Numbered from the stretch's first letter, positions 1 through 12,165 are shown. The stretch: DNA of 64,000 nt from Primulina eburnea (GCF_022965805.1 NW_027331289.1:92228-156227), one strand, 5' to 3'. Notes: generated from the letters alone by a model not told the origin. Numbers and translations: made by a program.

Positions 1-1627
1 GATTTTTATTATTTTGAAAGATAGAAACCTAGGGTTCCTCCTACTCTAGTGCAGCCACCCTCCCTCTGCATATTCTCCAACAAATTTTAGTGATTTTATT
101 GCGAGAAAATCGAGCCACCGTCGTCCCGGATCAAGCCTCGCGCCGTCTCTGCTTCGATATCGCCGTTTCGGTAAAACTTTATCATCAAAAGGCACATATA
201 TTCTGTTCCTGATGCATCGATCATGTCATATTATGCGTGCGTTGTTTTTTATGCGTAAAACCATGTGTATGTTGTGTAGAAGTTTGAGCAATCATGTTTA
301 AATCGCTTTTGGAGCCCTTTTTAGATCTAAAAATCACGTTTTTACTGTTCTGGTTGAAACTGCGAATTTTCGGTCGAGATTTTCTGTACACGGACCCTGA
401 CACGGGGTCCGTGCCTTTGTTTCTCCTCGATGTCTTTTTCCAGAGTCTACACGGACCCCCACACGAACCTTGACACGGGGTCTGTGTCCACCCTTCCGTT
501 CGAGCCTCGTCACCCGAGTCTACACGGACCCCTACCCGGAGGTAAGCACGGGGTCCCTGTCCTTCATATTTGGGAAAATATTATAGCATGCTTTGAGGTT
601 CGATGTCATGGTTTAGTACAAGGATTCACAAGGTCGAGTCATGGGAATTTTAGAACGTCCTAAGGAATTGAACGAACTCGTAAGTAAGCATGATTATCTA
701 CGTCTGAGTTACGCAATTTAAGTCAGTGAATTCATGATAGTATGTGCAGCGACAGCCCCGATCGAAGTCCAACGATTCCCTCAACGCCAAGTAAGTATGT
801 ATGACGTGCAAGAAAATATTTTAAGTTTTTGAGGTATGCTAAATGTCTTGTGAACAAATTATGTTTAGGATTGGAAAGCGTTAAATTATGAACGGGGACC
901 AATCCGCCCGTTAAATTATGATCGGGTTAGATCGAGGTTGGAAAGCTTTAAATTATGAACGTGGACCAACCATCCCGTTAAATTATGAATGGGGATCTCA
1001 TGTATGTGGCAGTGGATACGTCCCTGTCAGCCCAGTACTGTGGTTTGTCTGATCAGGAATTTATTATGTTACGGGTCACTTGCTTTGAAACATGCCTCTA
1101 CGCAAAATGATGAAGTTATGTATGTTCAAGTATGCAGTATGTTTATGAAAGTTTATGTTGATGGCACGTCTAGTTATGTACGTACGTATGTTCAAGTTTA
1201 TTATGCAAGTTCAAGTTTCAAGTTATGTACGTCCTATTTTTAAGATGCATGCGATTTTATTAAGTAGTACTCGTTTTCCCAGTTTATACGTGTTGAGTCT
1301 TTAGACTCACTAGACTTGATCGATGCAGGTGACTATGTTGAGGAGACAGGAGGTGGCGACCAAGGGGCAAGCTTGGACTGAGTGGAAGGCTAGACCCGAG
1401 GACTGCAATGCTTACGTTTTATGCAAAGTTTCAAAATACTCTGATTTTTTTAAATATCTGGATGCGAAATATTTTGAGAAAGTTTCTTTTAGCAAAATTT
1501 TATTGGTGACAGATGATTTTGAGATTTATTTTTATGAATGTTGAGTGACGACCGTATGGATGTTTATATTTAAGAAAATTTTTAATTCTTCCGCATTTTT
1601 TTTAGTATGAAAATACGGTACGTTACA
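1..1627 (+). repeat. Ty3/gypsy LTR, right part (left edge outside window)
   Basis: Non-coding LTR sequence that ends in GTACGTTACA at 1627, an LTR-type CA terminus. Near 1290-1345 it carries TTTAGACTCACTAGAC followed by GATGCAGGTGA. The same pair occurs at 14693-14730 and, reversed, near 18900-18940 and 42500-42540, which ties it to the Tekay-like LTRs elsewhere in the window. Direction is set by this shared block and the CA end. The sequence after 1627 is copia LTR, so this gypsy LTR lies inside or against the copia element. Its start is beyond the window, so solo LTR versus 3' LTR cannot be decided. Short open frames within it look spurious. Confidence 0.7.
389..560 (+). repeat. Three GC-rich inverted repeats in the gypsy LTR
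   Basis: The first is perfect: CACGGACCC at 389-397 pairs with GGGTCCGTG at 405-413 across a 7-base loop. Two imperfect relatives follow, at about 449-487 and 522-560, again ACACGGACCCC facing GGGGTCC(C/T)(T/G)GT. An AT-rich AAAATATTATAG stretch comes about 15 bases after the last one. Confidence 0.75.
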
Positions 1628-2358
1628 TTAATGGACTTTGATTAATTAATTAAACTAATTGGACTAGTCCAATTAATTAACCAAGCCTATTAATGTTAAT
1701 TAAATAGGTCCAATTATTTTATTATGGTAATTAGGCCATAGATGTTTTATAAAATGGGAGACCTAAAAACCTAGCCTCCACAATGTATGCATCGAGATTC
1801 TCCAAGGGTTGTGATAAAATTTTGGAATCATTAATTAAATTAATTAAGTAATTAATTAAGTTAATAAAAGATTAGAAAATATTATAAGGATTTGATCCTT
1901 ATCTCACGTTGTGCATCCAAAAAACTTTTGGAAAAGATTTATAAGCAACTTTCGGCTCTTCCCAAGGAGAGATGCTCTCGAAAATTCTTTTTTCTTTTGC
2001 AAGAAGTTTTCGGCAATTCTAATTAATGGAATTGAATCGATTTCTTTTTGTGTTCTATCTCTACGCAAAAACATCTTATAATTTTTCTAGTGCAAATTAT
2101 AAGAGGAACAAGTGTTCTAGTCGTGGACCGGATTAGTAGATCGAATAATGTTCATAGTGATTTACAACAAGAGCTACGTCTGCTAATACCGGAGTAGTTG
2201 GAGCCAAGTGAAATTATTTGCCAAAGGTATAACGATTCTAACATCCTATGTTTTTTTTTTGTTAAAATCATACGAGCGTCCAAACACATCTTGAATGTCA
2301 AGATCCAAAATTTTTAAACTTCCGCTGCGTTTGGACGTGTAGAAAACCAGATCCAACA
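1628..2358 (+). repeat. Copia-1 5' LTR, 3' portion
   Basis: Matches the last 780 or so bases of the copia D LTR (about 50600-51383): AATTAATT-rich blocks, the GTGCAAAT..AAGAGG block and the CTTCCG(C/T)TGCG block near the end. It ends in ATCCAACA at 2358. A weak primer-site-like TGGTGATTCTAG starts at 2365, decayed relative to TGGTATCAGAGC. Confidence 0.7.
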
Positions 2359-4062
2359 GTGCATTGGTGATTCTAGATCATTGATAGACCCTGGTGGGTC
2401 TGAACCATGGTCTGGAAAAGCAAGGGCGCCGCTGGTCTGGTCCTAGAAGCCGTGAGGGGAGTCATGAGTGAATTTGTTTCAGTAAGGGGCAGCGCAGGCT
2501 GTCCGGCACGCCTGCGCACAGCGTGCCCGCCAGTGCCCGATACGATCGGGCAGCGGCCCGGGAAGGTCTCGGGCACTGTGCTGATTTTTGGGCTTGAATT
2601 GTTTGGGCCTAAGGTGCGAGTTTCTGACTATTTCAAAACTTTTGATTAAACTGATATTTTTGAAATTTGGTTCAATTTTTATTTTGGAAAATCGATTCTA
2701 ATATCAATTTTCTTGTGAAATAAATAATTAGCATATGATTTTAATTATTCATGGTAAAAATGAGTTTTACAAAATATCAATTTTTATTGATTTAATTGGA
2801 AATTAAATAAAGGGGTTTATTTAATTTGTTAAATTCTTTAATAATTGTGGTGGTTATTGATAAAATTACTAGATATATGATTTATCAATAAATTAAATTG
2901 TTTAATTAAATTGATGTTAATATTTGATATTAAATGCATGAAGGATGATCGAGAGCCTTGACCAATGTGTTAGTTGTATGTTAGGATATTTTATTAATAT
3001 TTGATATTTTTAAAGTGGGCATGGTTTATGGCCCATTCCTACCCCTATGAGATGTATCCTTTATGTGCCATGGCTATTTAAATGTAATTATTAGAAATAG
3101 TAGGAGATCAAGACTGAAAGATGGTGGGCCCGATGAACGAGATGAAGACATGTAAAATATTGGAAGCTCTTGTAATAGTTGCATTTGCATCCCTGTATTC
3201 ACCTAGGTTTTGGACCTGGATCCATGTATGGCTCACATGGATCTAATAGTGTTGGCGATCGATCATCCTTATTTATTGTTGACTGTCATATTATGCTATA
3301 TGCGATATATAGTAGTATGCATGTATGTATATTATTAAATAATATAGTTGCATGAATCCAGCAAACATACAAATTCGTGGCACGCGATTTTAAATTAAAA
3401 TGATGAGAAAATTTTAAAATTAAAATCCCTCATTTTGAATAAGATTCAAAATTTATATCAAAACGAAAAAGCAAAAATTAAAGGAGTTTAATTTTTCCCT
3501 GCCTTCCATCAACCGTGGTTGCATGTTGATCGCTACCCGCGGACAGTGTCTGGCTCATATTATTGGGGAGGCCTGTACGCCAGAAAGCTGTGATTTCCAC
3601 TTGACATATGATGTGAATTGAGTGGAACTCCCATGACTTCGGCTCATATTATTGGGGGAACTCATGGCGACAATCTACTACAATTTAATATTGATGGGTT
3701 GGTTTGACGCGCGAAAATAAACGACGTCAGATTATTGGGTCCTTATTAAACGTGAGGCAAAACACGCGGAGGTTGCATAAGGATGCAATTGGACTCTACC
3801 TTTTAGAAATTATAATTGGCTGATATTATTCGGGATTATAATTGGCTAATTGGACTCTACATGCCTACTAAGAAAATACGATTTCCCTTTTTCATCAGAG
3901 GGAGGTGGAAATGTCAAAATAGTAGGAGGGTAATTTATAAAATGAAATCCATATTTTATATCTTAAAATTATTTTAAAATAATCAGCAACTATTATTCTG
4001 TTTCCGTATCAGTATATTTTCGATTTCGTCACGTAATAAATTTTTATTATTCACAAGCTAAT
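2359..4062 (+). other. Copia-1 untranslated leader between LTR and gag
   Basis: No gene is seen in these 1.7 kb. Blocks at 2990-3300 and 3340-3900 match the copia D leader at 52140-52400 and 60345-60930. A GC-rich island at about 2485-2580 contains a perfect hairpin, TGCCCGAT and ATCGGGCA around ACG at 2534-2552. Long leaders between LTR and gag are known in some plant copia lineages such as BARE-1/Angela, where RNA packaging signals are expected. Confidence 0.65.
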
Positions 4063-4790
4063 CGAATCTAATTTTCAAGACTGGTTGGGAAAATTGTTTT
4101 GAATTCAGAGAAAATGACATACACACTAATGTCAGTCCTGTTGAACTGATAAATCATGCAAGATGGTAGGACCATAGTATGCAAGCTAAAGTGTAACATG
4201 CTCGCTTTTACGTCAAATGAACTGTAGGGACAGTTTGAGGAAATTTTGAATGATGCTGACATTCGAATGCACGTGCAAGAGTTGCATGGTGCATGAAACT
4301 ATGCACACCACTTTAAAGGAGCTCATGACTACACGCATGCAAGACAGGGCTTTGGCCCATGAGCATGGTGTACAAATTACTGGGCTTATTAAGAATGTGA
4401 TGGGCCTGGAATATGTGATTACTAATGAGTTACTAGATAACATCAATTTTTTGTCTTTCTCATCCTCATTTGACGGGGTTATGGTGAAATTCAATTTGAA
4501 TAAGATAGATGATAGCCTTGAAGAGCTAGTCAATACGCTTATAACTTATGAGATCACCATAAAATAGGAAATTATTGTTTTTCTAATGGGCCTCTCGTTA
4601 GACGAAAAATGGCCCACAAGGTAAGGGAAAGAAATTTTCTGTCCCTCACAAGAAAAAAAAAACCCAATAAGAGGCAAACTTTGAAGGACACTTAAAAGGA
4701 CTACAAAGCCCGATAAGTTAGAGCATATTTATTTCATTGCAAGAATTCCGGACATAAGAAATTATATGTTCCAAAAATGTTCTTGAAATG
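4063..4790 (+). pseudogene. Copia-1 gag remnant (UBN2-type)
   Basis: Frame fragments match the copia D Gag piece by piece. Near 4250-4567 the reading resembles the D segment from HMHLKELFGE to TFESTIKK (LKELMTTRMQ, HEHGVQITGLI, NKIDDSLEELVNTLITYE). The Gag start is not recognisable. At 4718-4772 a corrupted remnant of the zinc-knuckle region remains. The D protease segment (DTG) and zinc-knuckle coding have no counterpart before the integrase starts at about 4860, so roughly 600 bases are deleted. A structural nucleocapsid protein in origin, not expressible here. Confidence 0.75.
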
Positions 4791-4794
4791 ATAA

Positions 4795-5990
4795 GTGAAT
4801 GTCCAAGTAAACATGATGTCAACAAAAAAAAAAAAAAGAACCAAAAGAAAGTTAGATGATCCAAATCCCACACAAATATGGCACGCTAGACTAGGTCATA
4901 TTTCCCAAAGAAGGATGCACAAGCTAGTAGGAGAAAGCATGTTTGACTTGTCAGACATAAATTCTCTACCTACTTGTAAGTCCTGTCTAATAGGAAAATT
5001 GACCAAGACTCCATTCAATGGAAACGTGGAACGTGCACATGGTCTACTGGATTTGATCCACACAGATGTTTGTGGCCCGCTAAGTGTTAGCACAAAATTT
5101 GGGCAATCCTACTTCATTACCTTTACTGATGACCATTCGAGGTATTGGTATGTTTATATGATGAAACACAAATCTGAAGCATTTGAAATGTTCAAAGAAT
5201 TCAGATCTGAAGTAGAAAACCAGCTAGAAAGAAGTATTAAGGCATTTTGATCTGATCGAAGTGGAGAATACTTGAGTGCTGAATTTTTGGGTTATCTAAA
5301 AGAGAATGTGATTCTCACAGTGGACTCTACCAGCGACACCACAATTGAACGGTGTTTCTGAACATTGTAAGCGAACCATGTTGGACATGGTTCGATCAAT
5401 GATGAGATTCACTGAATTGCCTACATCGTTTTGGGGCTTTGCGCTTGAAACTACGGCAATGTTGTTGAATAATTTCTATACTAGAGCAGTGGATAAAACA
5501 CCATATGAAATATGGATGGGGAAAAAAAACTCCCAAATATTCTTACATGAGAATATGGAGATATTTGTTTACGTGAAGCAGACAGTGGGAGACAAATTGG
5601 ATAGTAGATCTACTTTATGCTACTTTGTAGGATATCCAAAGAATTCTGTTGGATATTATTTCTATCTTCCTAATGAAGCAAAATTGTTTGTTTCAAGAAA
5701 TGCCACCTTTATGGAAAGGGAATTTCTATTAGATAGAAAAAGACAAGATGATAGAACTTGAAGAAATTCAAGATACTCCCTCAACTATAGTAGTTGAACC
5801 TAATCTCCAACAACCAGTAGTTGAAGTACAAGCTTCCAGGAGGTCTGATAGGGTTATTAGACCACCTGCTAGATATACGCTTCTTCATAAACAAGACCAT
5901 GATGAGTCTTCTGTTGGATATGATCCAATGAACTTTAAGGAAGCAATATCTGATACTGATTCAGCCACATGGCTTGAAGCCATGCAGTAA
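4795..5990 (+). pseudogene. Copia-1 GAG-pre-integrase and integrase, broken
   Basis: Integrase would insert the cDNA into the host genome. HARLGHISQRRMHKLVGE and the CKSCLIGK pair give the HHCC zinc domain. HTDVCGP supplies the first catalytic Asp. A TGA stop at about 5248 precedes SDRSGEYL, which holds the second Asp. A frameshift at about 5320-5345 precedes NGVSEHCKRTMLDMV with the catalytic Glu. The C-terminal part runs through SFWGFALET and FVGYPKNSVGYYFY to about 5760, and the variable linker toward RT ends near 5990. The same protein in copia D is open throughout, so the stop and shift here are decay. Confidence 0.85.
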
Positions 5991-7008
5991 AAAATGGACT
6001 CTATATATTCAAACCAAGTCTGGATATTGGTGGATCAACCTGAGGGAATCATTCTTATAGGGTGCAAATGGATCTACAAAAGAAAGCTTGGGGCGGATGG
6101 GAAGGTAGTGACCTTCAAAGCAAGGCTGGTTGCAAAAGATTATACTCAAAGGCAATGAGTTGACTATGAGGAAATTTTTGAACAGTTGCTATGTTTAAGT
6201 CCATTAGATTACTACTAGCCATAGCATCATGGTATGACTATGAGATATGGCAAATGGATGTAGAGACTGCATTCCTCAATGGAGACATCAAAAAGGAAAT
6301 TTATAAGTCTCAACCTGAGGGATACACATCAGTAGGAAGTGAGCATCAGGTATGCAAACTTCAGAGATCAATATATGGCCTCAAGCAGGCATCAAGGAGT
6401 TGGAACCTCAGATTTGATAGCACTATCAATGAGTTTGGTTTTGCTAAGAATCCTGAGGAACGGTGTGTGTACAAGAAAGTTACTGGGAGTGCAGTGACAT
6501 TCCTAGTACTTTATGTTGATGATATCCTGCTCATTGGGAATGATGTAGGATTACTGCAATCAACTAAAGTATGGTTAGCCTGTAAATTCTCCATGAAAAC
6601 ATGGGTGAAGCATTCTACATATTGGGAATACAAATCTATACAGATAGATCAAAGAGGATGCTCGGACTCACCCAAGCCACCTATATCGATACCATTATAA
6701 AACGATTCTCTATGGAAGAGTCCAAGAGAGGATACTTACCAATGTGTCATGGTATTAGTCTATCTAAAGCTATGTGTCCCAAAACTGATGAAGAGATAGA
6801 GATGATGACACGTATTCCATATGCGTCAGCTATTGGTAGTATTATGTATGGTATGATATCGACTCGTCCTGATGTTGCTTACGCTTTGACTGTTACAAGC
6901 AGATATCAGGCGAACCTTGGTCCAATGCATTGGAAGGCCGTGAAAGACATTCTTAAGTACTTAATAATGACTAAGAACTTGTTCATGGTCTATGGGGTGG
7001 AGAATTAA
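5991..7008 (+). pseudogene. Copia-1 reverse transcriptase, broken
   Basis: RT copies the element RNA into cDNA inside cytoplasmic particles. Visible pieces are GCKWIYKRKLGADGK (about 6061-6105), a frame break and stop near 6155-6190, then WQMDVETAFLNGDI, SIYGLKQASRSWNLRF and LYVDDILLIGNDVG. The active-site YVDD is at about 6511-6522. A second frameshift near 6600 moves the reading to GEAFYILGIQIYTDRSKR, continuing through RPDVAYAL to a stop at 7006-7008. At least two shifts and several stops make it inactive. Confidence 0.88.
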
Positions 7009-7158
7009 AATTGGAAGGCTACACTGATTCTAGCTTCCAATGTGATGTAGATGATTCAAAATCGACATTTGGTTTTGTATTCATGCTTAATGGTGCGGCT
7101 GTCTCTTGGAAAAGTTCCAAACAAGACTCTGTTGCGGATTCCACCACTGAAGCTGAGT

Positions 7159-7163
7159 ACATT
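7159..7163. repeat. Target-site duplication ACATT, left of G1
   Basis: ACATT at 7159-7163 is repeated at 12166-12170, directly outside the TG and CA ends of G1. Both copies fall in the copia-1 RNase H codons for Tyr-Ile. Confidence 0.93.
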
Positions 7164-8984
7164 TGTGGGTACCCGAACCTAATCCATCTTTTAATCATTA
7201 TTAGGATCATTTAATTAGTCTGGGTCTAAAATTTTTTTTATTATTTTTTTAAATACAATGCTGAAACGTACAATAATCAATCTGATACAAATCTCAACAT
7301 AAAGTACAATATGTACAACATATGTTTATTCCAACTAGAGTTCAGCCACTACATCAAGTACTGAAAGTAACTCTACTCTAAGTCCGGATCTCCACGCTAA
7401 TCTTGGCTCTCTCATTCTCTTTGTGACCCTGATCCTGTCCCACCTGTGGTCATGCACACATACAGACAAGACAACAGCCGGATAACTCCGGTGAGAAATA
7501 CATCCCAGTATAAACAATGTAAACATGCAGTCATATAAAAGCATATATAAAAGCATGAAACACATATCAATAACATGTATCAAATCTAGAAACATGTATT
7601 AATATAATATTGTAAATCAACCTCTAGACTCATCATTTCAGACTCGACTCATCTCTAATCTAGGGATATCGATCTGAATAAGAACCCAACGTTCTCCCAT
7701 CTACTTTACCCCAGCTAGATGGTGGTACGTTCTTAGTCCCAGACTTTGGCTGTCTATATCGAAGATCTGCATTAGGAGTCGGTCTTCTCCTCAGTCTATC
7801 GATATATATCCAAAAGTCCAGTGACTTGGCGGTTCTGCCATGACGATTCTGTCAAAGTCTAGGCAGATCTGCCCAATTCTAACTCATGCTTTGCTATAAA
7901 TCAATAGAGTAAGTATATCAATATCAAGCATTGCAAATATCAAATGAAATATTCATTCCATATGTGATTTTGGGAAACTCAAGTATAATCTAACTCGAGT
8001 TGTGCAATCCCGAATCAACATTTATTTATACCTTTCGTTCTGTCTATCCGACTCTGTCGAAATCTCGGATTCAAAGGCTGTCAATCTCAATCTGACAATG
8101 ATAATATCGAAAGTATCGTATCAATATACAACTCAGATCAATACTGGATATAATCATAATTGAATCAAATTCTGTTTCAATAGAATAACTGTACAATAAC
8201 GTTATACCCAACAATACCATATCAATCAGATATCAATTCTCACAACTCAAAATCAATAACGATACAAATCTGATACAAAATCCATTCTGAAAATCATAAC
8301 AATTCTATACGGTATTCGTTCTTCAATCCAGTCTCGATTATACGATGTTTAACATACCAGAAACACCATATATGAATCACATCCGATTCTGACAATATCA
8401 TAATTTCAAAACGTAACAAAACTTACGTCAAGTTGTAGCCTGCGTCGATAGGAACAGAGTACTGAATTCGAATTCAAAATCAGACGGACGGATAGCAATA
8501 TAAAGGTCACAATTTTCGCGTTTTCACGTTTTATAAATTCTGAAGGTCACAATTCGATTTTTGATATATATATCATGCATGTGAATGCTAGGTGGCTCGA
8601 TCTATGCATTGCACGTCTCGGGCATATGCGCGACCTGTCTCGGCATATGCGCGAGACAATATGTCTCGGCGCGTAGCATGCACAGCGCCTCGTGCATATG
8701 CGCGCCCTCAATCGGCGCATATGCGTGAGGTCCTTCAACTTTCTTCGCAAGTCTCGGGTACCCTCGTGCATATGCACGGATACACGTCGCGCATATGCGC
8801 GAGGTTCTCTGCCCCCTCCGCGCATATGCGCCTGGCATGAACGCGCATATGCGCGAGAGTTCATCCTCGCACATAATTCCATCCTCTTTCCGGCTTCCCC
8901 GGTCTAATCCGTTCTGTCTATAATCACATCAATTAATCATGGAATCATTTTAGATTAACAAGACCTCAAATCTCGGGCATGACA
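7164..8984 (-). repeat. G1 3' LTR (1821 bp)
   Basis: Bounded by TGTGGGTACCCG at the left and TCGGGCATGACA at the right. In element sense it reads TGTCATGCCCGAG to CGGGTACCCACA. These termini resemble gypsy E (TGTAATGCCCGAG to GGGTCCCCACA), so both belong to one LTR group. In element sense, a palindrome array at 8857-8621 precedes a short TATA-like tract at 8573-8564 (GATATATATATC), plausibly the core promoter. Confidence 0.9.
8621..8857 (-). repeat. Palindrome array: eight GCATATGC-cored words
   Basis: Eight copies of GCATATGC or its GTGCATATGC variants lie between 8621 and 8857, most as the self-complementary GCGCATATGCGC extended by GAG. Spacing is irregular, about 18-53 bases. Four more copies lie at about 11948-12035 in the truncated 5' LTR. 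Because the words are palindromic, open frames appear on several strands here (Arg-Ala-Tyr-rich), which I regard as artefacts. Confidence 0.88.
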
Positions 8985-9004
8985 ATTCTCCCCCCCCCCC
9001 CCCC
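8985..9004 (-). other. G1 polypurine tract
   Basis: On the - strand a 15-base G run (8990-9004 as C) then AGAAT abuts the start of the 3' LTR. PPTs prime plus-strand DNA synthesis and lie at this position in all LTR elements. The pure G run is unusually long. Confidence 0.8.
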
Positions 9005-9109
9005 TAAGATCCAATTTCGTCCCCGAAATCACAGGTAATCAATCAAATATAAAATCAGATAAAATAAGGAATGGTGAATAGAAGCTAAGTAAAAATACTC
9101 ACATCAATG

Positions 9110-11935
9110 GAATAACGCTGGGAACCTTTGTCTCATATCAGACTCAATCTCCCAAGTAGCTTCTTCAATGCCATGACGACTTCCACTGAACTTTCACAAG
9201 TGGAATAGTCTTCGTTCTGAGCTGTTTTTCCTTCCGATCAAGAATCTGAATCGGCTTTTTAAAATAACTCAATGTCTCATCAAGTTTGGTCTCGTCTTGT
9301 TGCATAACATGTGAAGCATCAGGTAGTTATTTCCATAGTAACGATACATGAAAGACATCATGTATCCCAGATAAAGAAGGCGGCAATGCGAGTCGATAGG
9401 CACGATCTCCTATCTTTTCGAGAATCTCGTACGGCCCAATGTATCGTGGAGACAACTTTCCTTTCTTGCCAAATCTGACAACACCCCTGAAAGGAGAAAT
9501 CTGCAGGAATACTCGGTCTCCTGCCTGAAATACCAACGGTCGTTGTCTGATGTTGGCATATTTGGCCTGTCTATCTTGAGCTGCCTTCATTCTTTTCTGT
9601 ATCAGCTTCACCTTCTCAGTCATATCTCTGATCATATCAGGTCCAATTTCAAGGACCTCAGAGATATCGTCCCAATACAGAGGGGATCTGCATTTCTTCC
9701 CGTACAACGCCTCAAAAGGAGCCATCTCAATACTCGTCTGATAGTTGTTGTTGTACGAGAACTCACAAAGCGACAACGCATCTTGCCAGTTAGTGCTAAA
9801 ATCAAGCACTACAGCCCTCAGCATATCCTCCAATGTCTGGATAGTCCGCTCTGACTGTCCGTCGGTCTGTGGATGATATGCAGTACTCAGATGTAACTTC
9901 GTACCTAGAGCCTGCTGCAAACTCTGCCAAGAGTGCGAAGTAAACCGAGGATCACGGTCTGATACAATCGACTTCGGCACTCCATGCAATCTGACCACTT
10001 CTCTGACATAAATCTCTGCCATCTGGTCATGTCTTTACGTCATCTTGTACGGAATAAAGCATGCGGATTTGGTCAATCTGTCAATCACGACCCAAATCGC
10101 ATCACAACTTCGGGAGGATCTTGGTAGTTTCGTCACAAAATCCATGGAAATGTGATCCCATTTACATTCATGAATAGATAAACTCTGTAATAATCCTCCT
10201 GGTTTCTTTCTTTCGGCTTTCACCTGTTGGCAATTCAGACATTTGGAAACATATTCTGCAATATCAGCTTTCATTTGTTTCTACCAAAACTGTCTTTTCA
10301 AATCATCATACATTTTCCTGCCACCAGGATGAATACTGAATCGACTGCTGTGTGCTTCTGACAATATTTGTCGTTTCAAATCAAAAACATTCGGCAAAAC
10401 AAGACGATTATTCACATACAGTACACTATCCCGTACCAGATACTCAGATCGATGCCCTGCTCTAACCATCGATATTGAATTTTGAACATTCTGATCAACT
10501 TTCTGAGCCGCTTTAATTCTCAAAATCAGCTCTGGTTCAGCTTGAACAGCATACAATCTCATCGGTCTGTAATCTGTCTCAAATACCAATCCAGACAAAT
10601 AGCAGTCTTCTATCAAATTTGAAAAACCGATCGTCGATAAAGATAAAGAACATACCTATCGACTTAGTGCATCAGCTGCTGCATTGGATTTCCCCGGATA
10701 GTATTTGATTTCACAATCAAAGTCTTTAAGCAGATCAAGTCATCTTCGCTGTCTCATATTCAATTATGACTGCGAAAACAGATATTTCAAGCTCTTATGA
10801 TCAGAATAAATTTCAAAATTTTCACCATAAAGATAATGTCGCCATATCTTCAAAGCAATGACAATGGCTGTCAATTCAAGATCATGAATTGGATAACGAG
10901 TCTCATGGGTTTTCAGCTGTCTCGAGGCATAAACAATTACATGCCCTCTCTGCATCAGAATACAACCCAACTCTCTATGAGATGCATCACAATAAACCAC
11001 CAAATCACCTGTACCAGATGGAATCGTCAAGATCGGAGCACTGGTCAATCTTTTCTTCAATTCAATAAAACTGGTCTCACATTCTTCAGACCAGACAAAT
11101 GGAGCATTCTTCTGAGTCAACTGAGTAATAGGCTTGGCAATAATCGAGAAATCTTTAATAAATCGTCGTTAATATCCTGCAAAACCCATAAAACTACGAA
11201 TCTCAGGCACTGATGTTGGTCTCGGCCAAAAAATCACTGCCTCAACTTTACTCGGATCAACATATATACCATTTTCGGATATAATGTGACCCAGAAATAC
11301 ATTCTGTCTCAACCAAAACTGACATTTCGACAGTTTAGCATATAATTTCTCAGCCCTCAAAATTCTCAACACAGTTCTCAGATGCTCAGCATGCTCAATC
11401 ATATTCTTTGAATAAATCAAAATATCATCAATGAAAATAATCACAAAATCATCGAGATATTTCTGAAACACCCGGTTCATCAAACCCATAAATACAGCTG
11501 GAGCATTCGTCAAACCAAACGGCATGACAATAAACTCATAATGTCCACACCTGGTTCTGAATTCAGTCTTCGGGATATCAGAATCCCTGACTCACAGCTG
11601 ATGATATCCAGATCTCAGATCGATCTAGAATATATAGGAGAACCATGCAACTGATCCAATAAATTATCAATACGAGGCAAGAGATATTTGTTCTTTACCT
11701 TTGCCTTGTTCAGTTGTCGGTAATCAATACATAATCTCGTAGAACCGTCTTTCTTTTTCACAAATAATACTGGAGCACCCCAAGGAGAAACACTCGGTCT
11801 AATGTATCCCTTGGTCAGTAAATCTTCTAACTGATCTTTCAACTCTTTCAATTCAATTGGTGCCATTCTGTACGATGCTCTAGAAATCAGAACTGTACCA
11901 GGTACCAATTCAATGCTGAAGTCAATCTCTCGAAT
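9110..11935 (-). pseudogene. G1 pol: RT, RNase H, integrase, chromodomain (broken)
   Basis: Reading leftwards from 11935: RT with [20 protein letters not shown] and CIDYRQLN, a one-base deletion near 11620, [12 protein letters not shown], active site FIDD at about 11430, then RNase H with [13 protein letters not shown] and [14 protein letters not shown]. Integrase follows: HPGGRKMYDDLK, CLNCQQVKAERKKPG, the Asp of MDFVTKLP, the Asp of SDRDPRF and the Glu of [10 protein letters not shown] chromodomain-like tail (EEATWEIES) ends near 9130. From about 11525 to 9330 the frame is unshifted and broken only by nonsense codons, for example at 11169, 10764, 10281 and 10035. The chromodomain places it among chromoviruses, where it is thought to guide insertion to heterochromatin. 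Confidence 0.9.
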
Positions 11936-12165
11936 CGGGTACCCTCGCGCATATGCGTGGATACACGTCGCGCATATGCGCGAGGTTCTCTGCCCCTTCC
12001 GCGCATATGCGCCCGCCATGAACGCACATATGCGCGAGAGTTCATCCTCGCACATAATTCCATCTTCTTTCCGGCTTCCTCGGTCTAATCCGTTCTGTCT
12101 GTAATCACATCAATTAATCAACGAATCATTTTAGATTAACAACACCTCAAATCTCGGGCATTACA
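11936..12165 (-). repeat. G1 5' LTR remnant (230 bp), fused to RT
   Basis: Matches 8750-8984 with few differences, including four GCATATGC words and the CTCGGGCATTACA end. At about 11935 it switches to RT sequence (GGTACCCGA then TTCGAGAGATTGAC in element sense). An open frame at 12055-11615 crosses the junction, joining repeat-encoded residues to RT. It is a by-product of the deletion, not a designed fusion. Confidence 0.88.

Larger units (their letters stand above)
7164..12165 (-). mobile_element. Ty3/gypsy element G1 (Tekay-like), internally deleted
   Basis: A 5002-base insertion with TG..CA ends and the duplication ACATT. On the - strand it holds a 5' LTR remnant (11936-12165), pol from RT to chromodomain (9110-11935), a PPT (8985-9004) and a full 3' LTR (7164-8984). 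The 5' LTR remnant corresponds only to about 8750-8984 of the left LTR and is fused directly to RT. Most of the 5' LTR, the PBS, gag and protease are therefore deleted. It cannot be autonomous. Confidence 0.93.

Noticed and set aside
8547..8907. Overlapping Arg/Ala/Tyr-rich open frames on both strands
   Set aside because: They arise from the GCGCATATGCGC palindrome array in the G1 LTR and match no domain.
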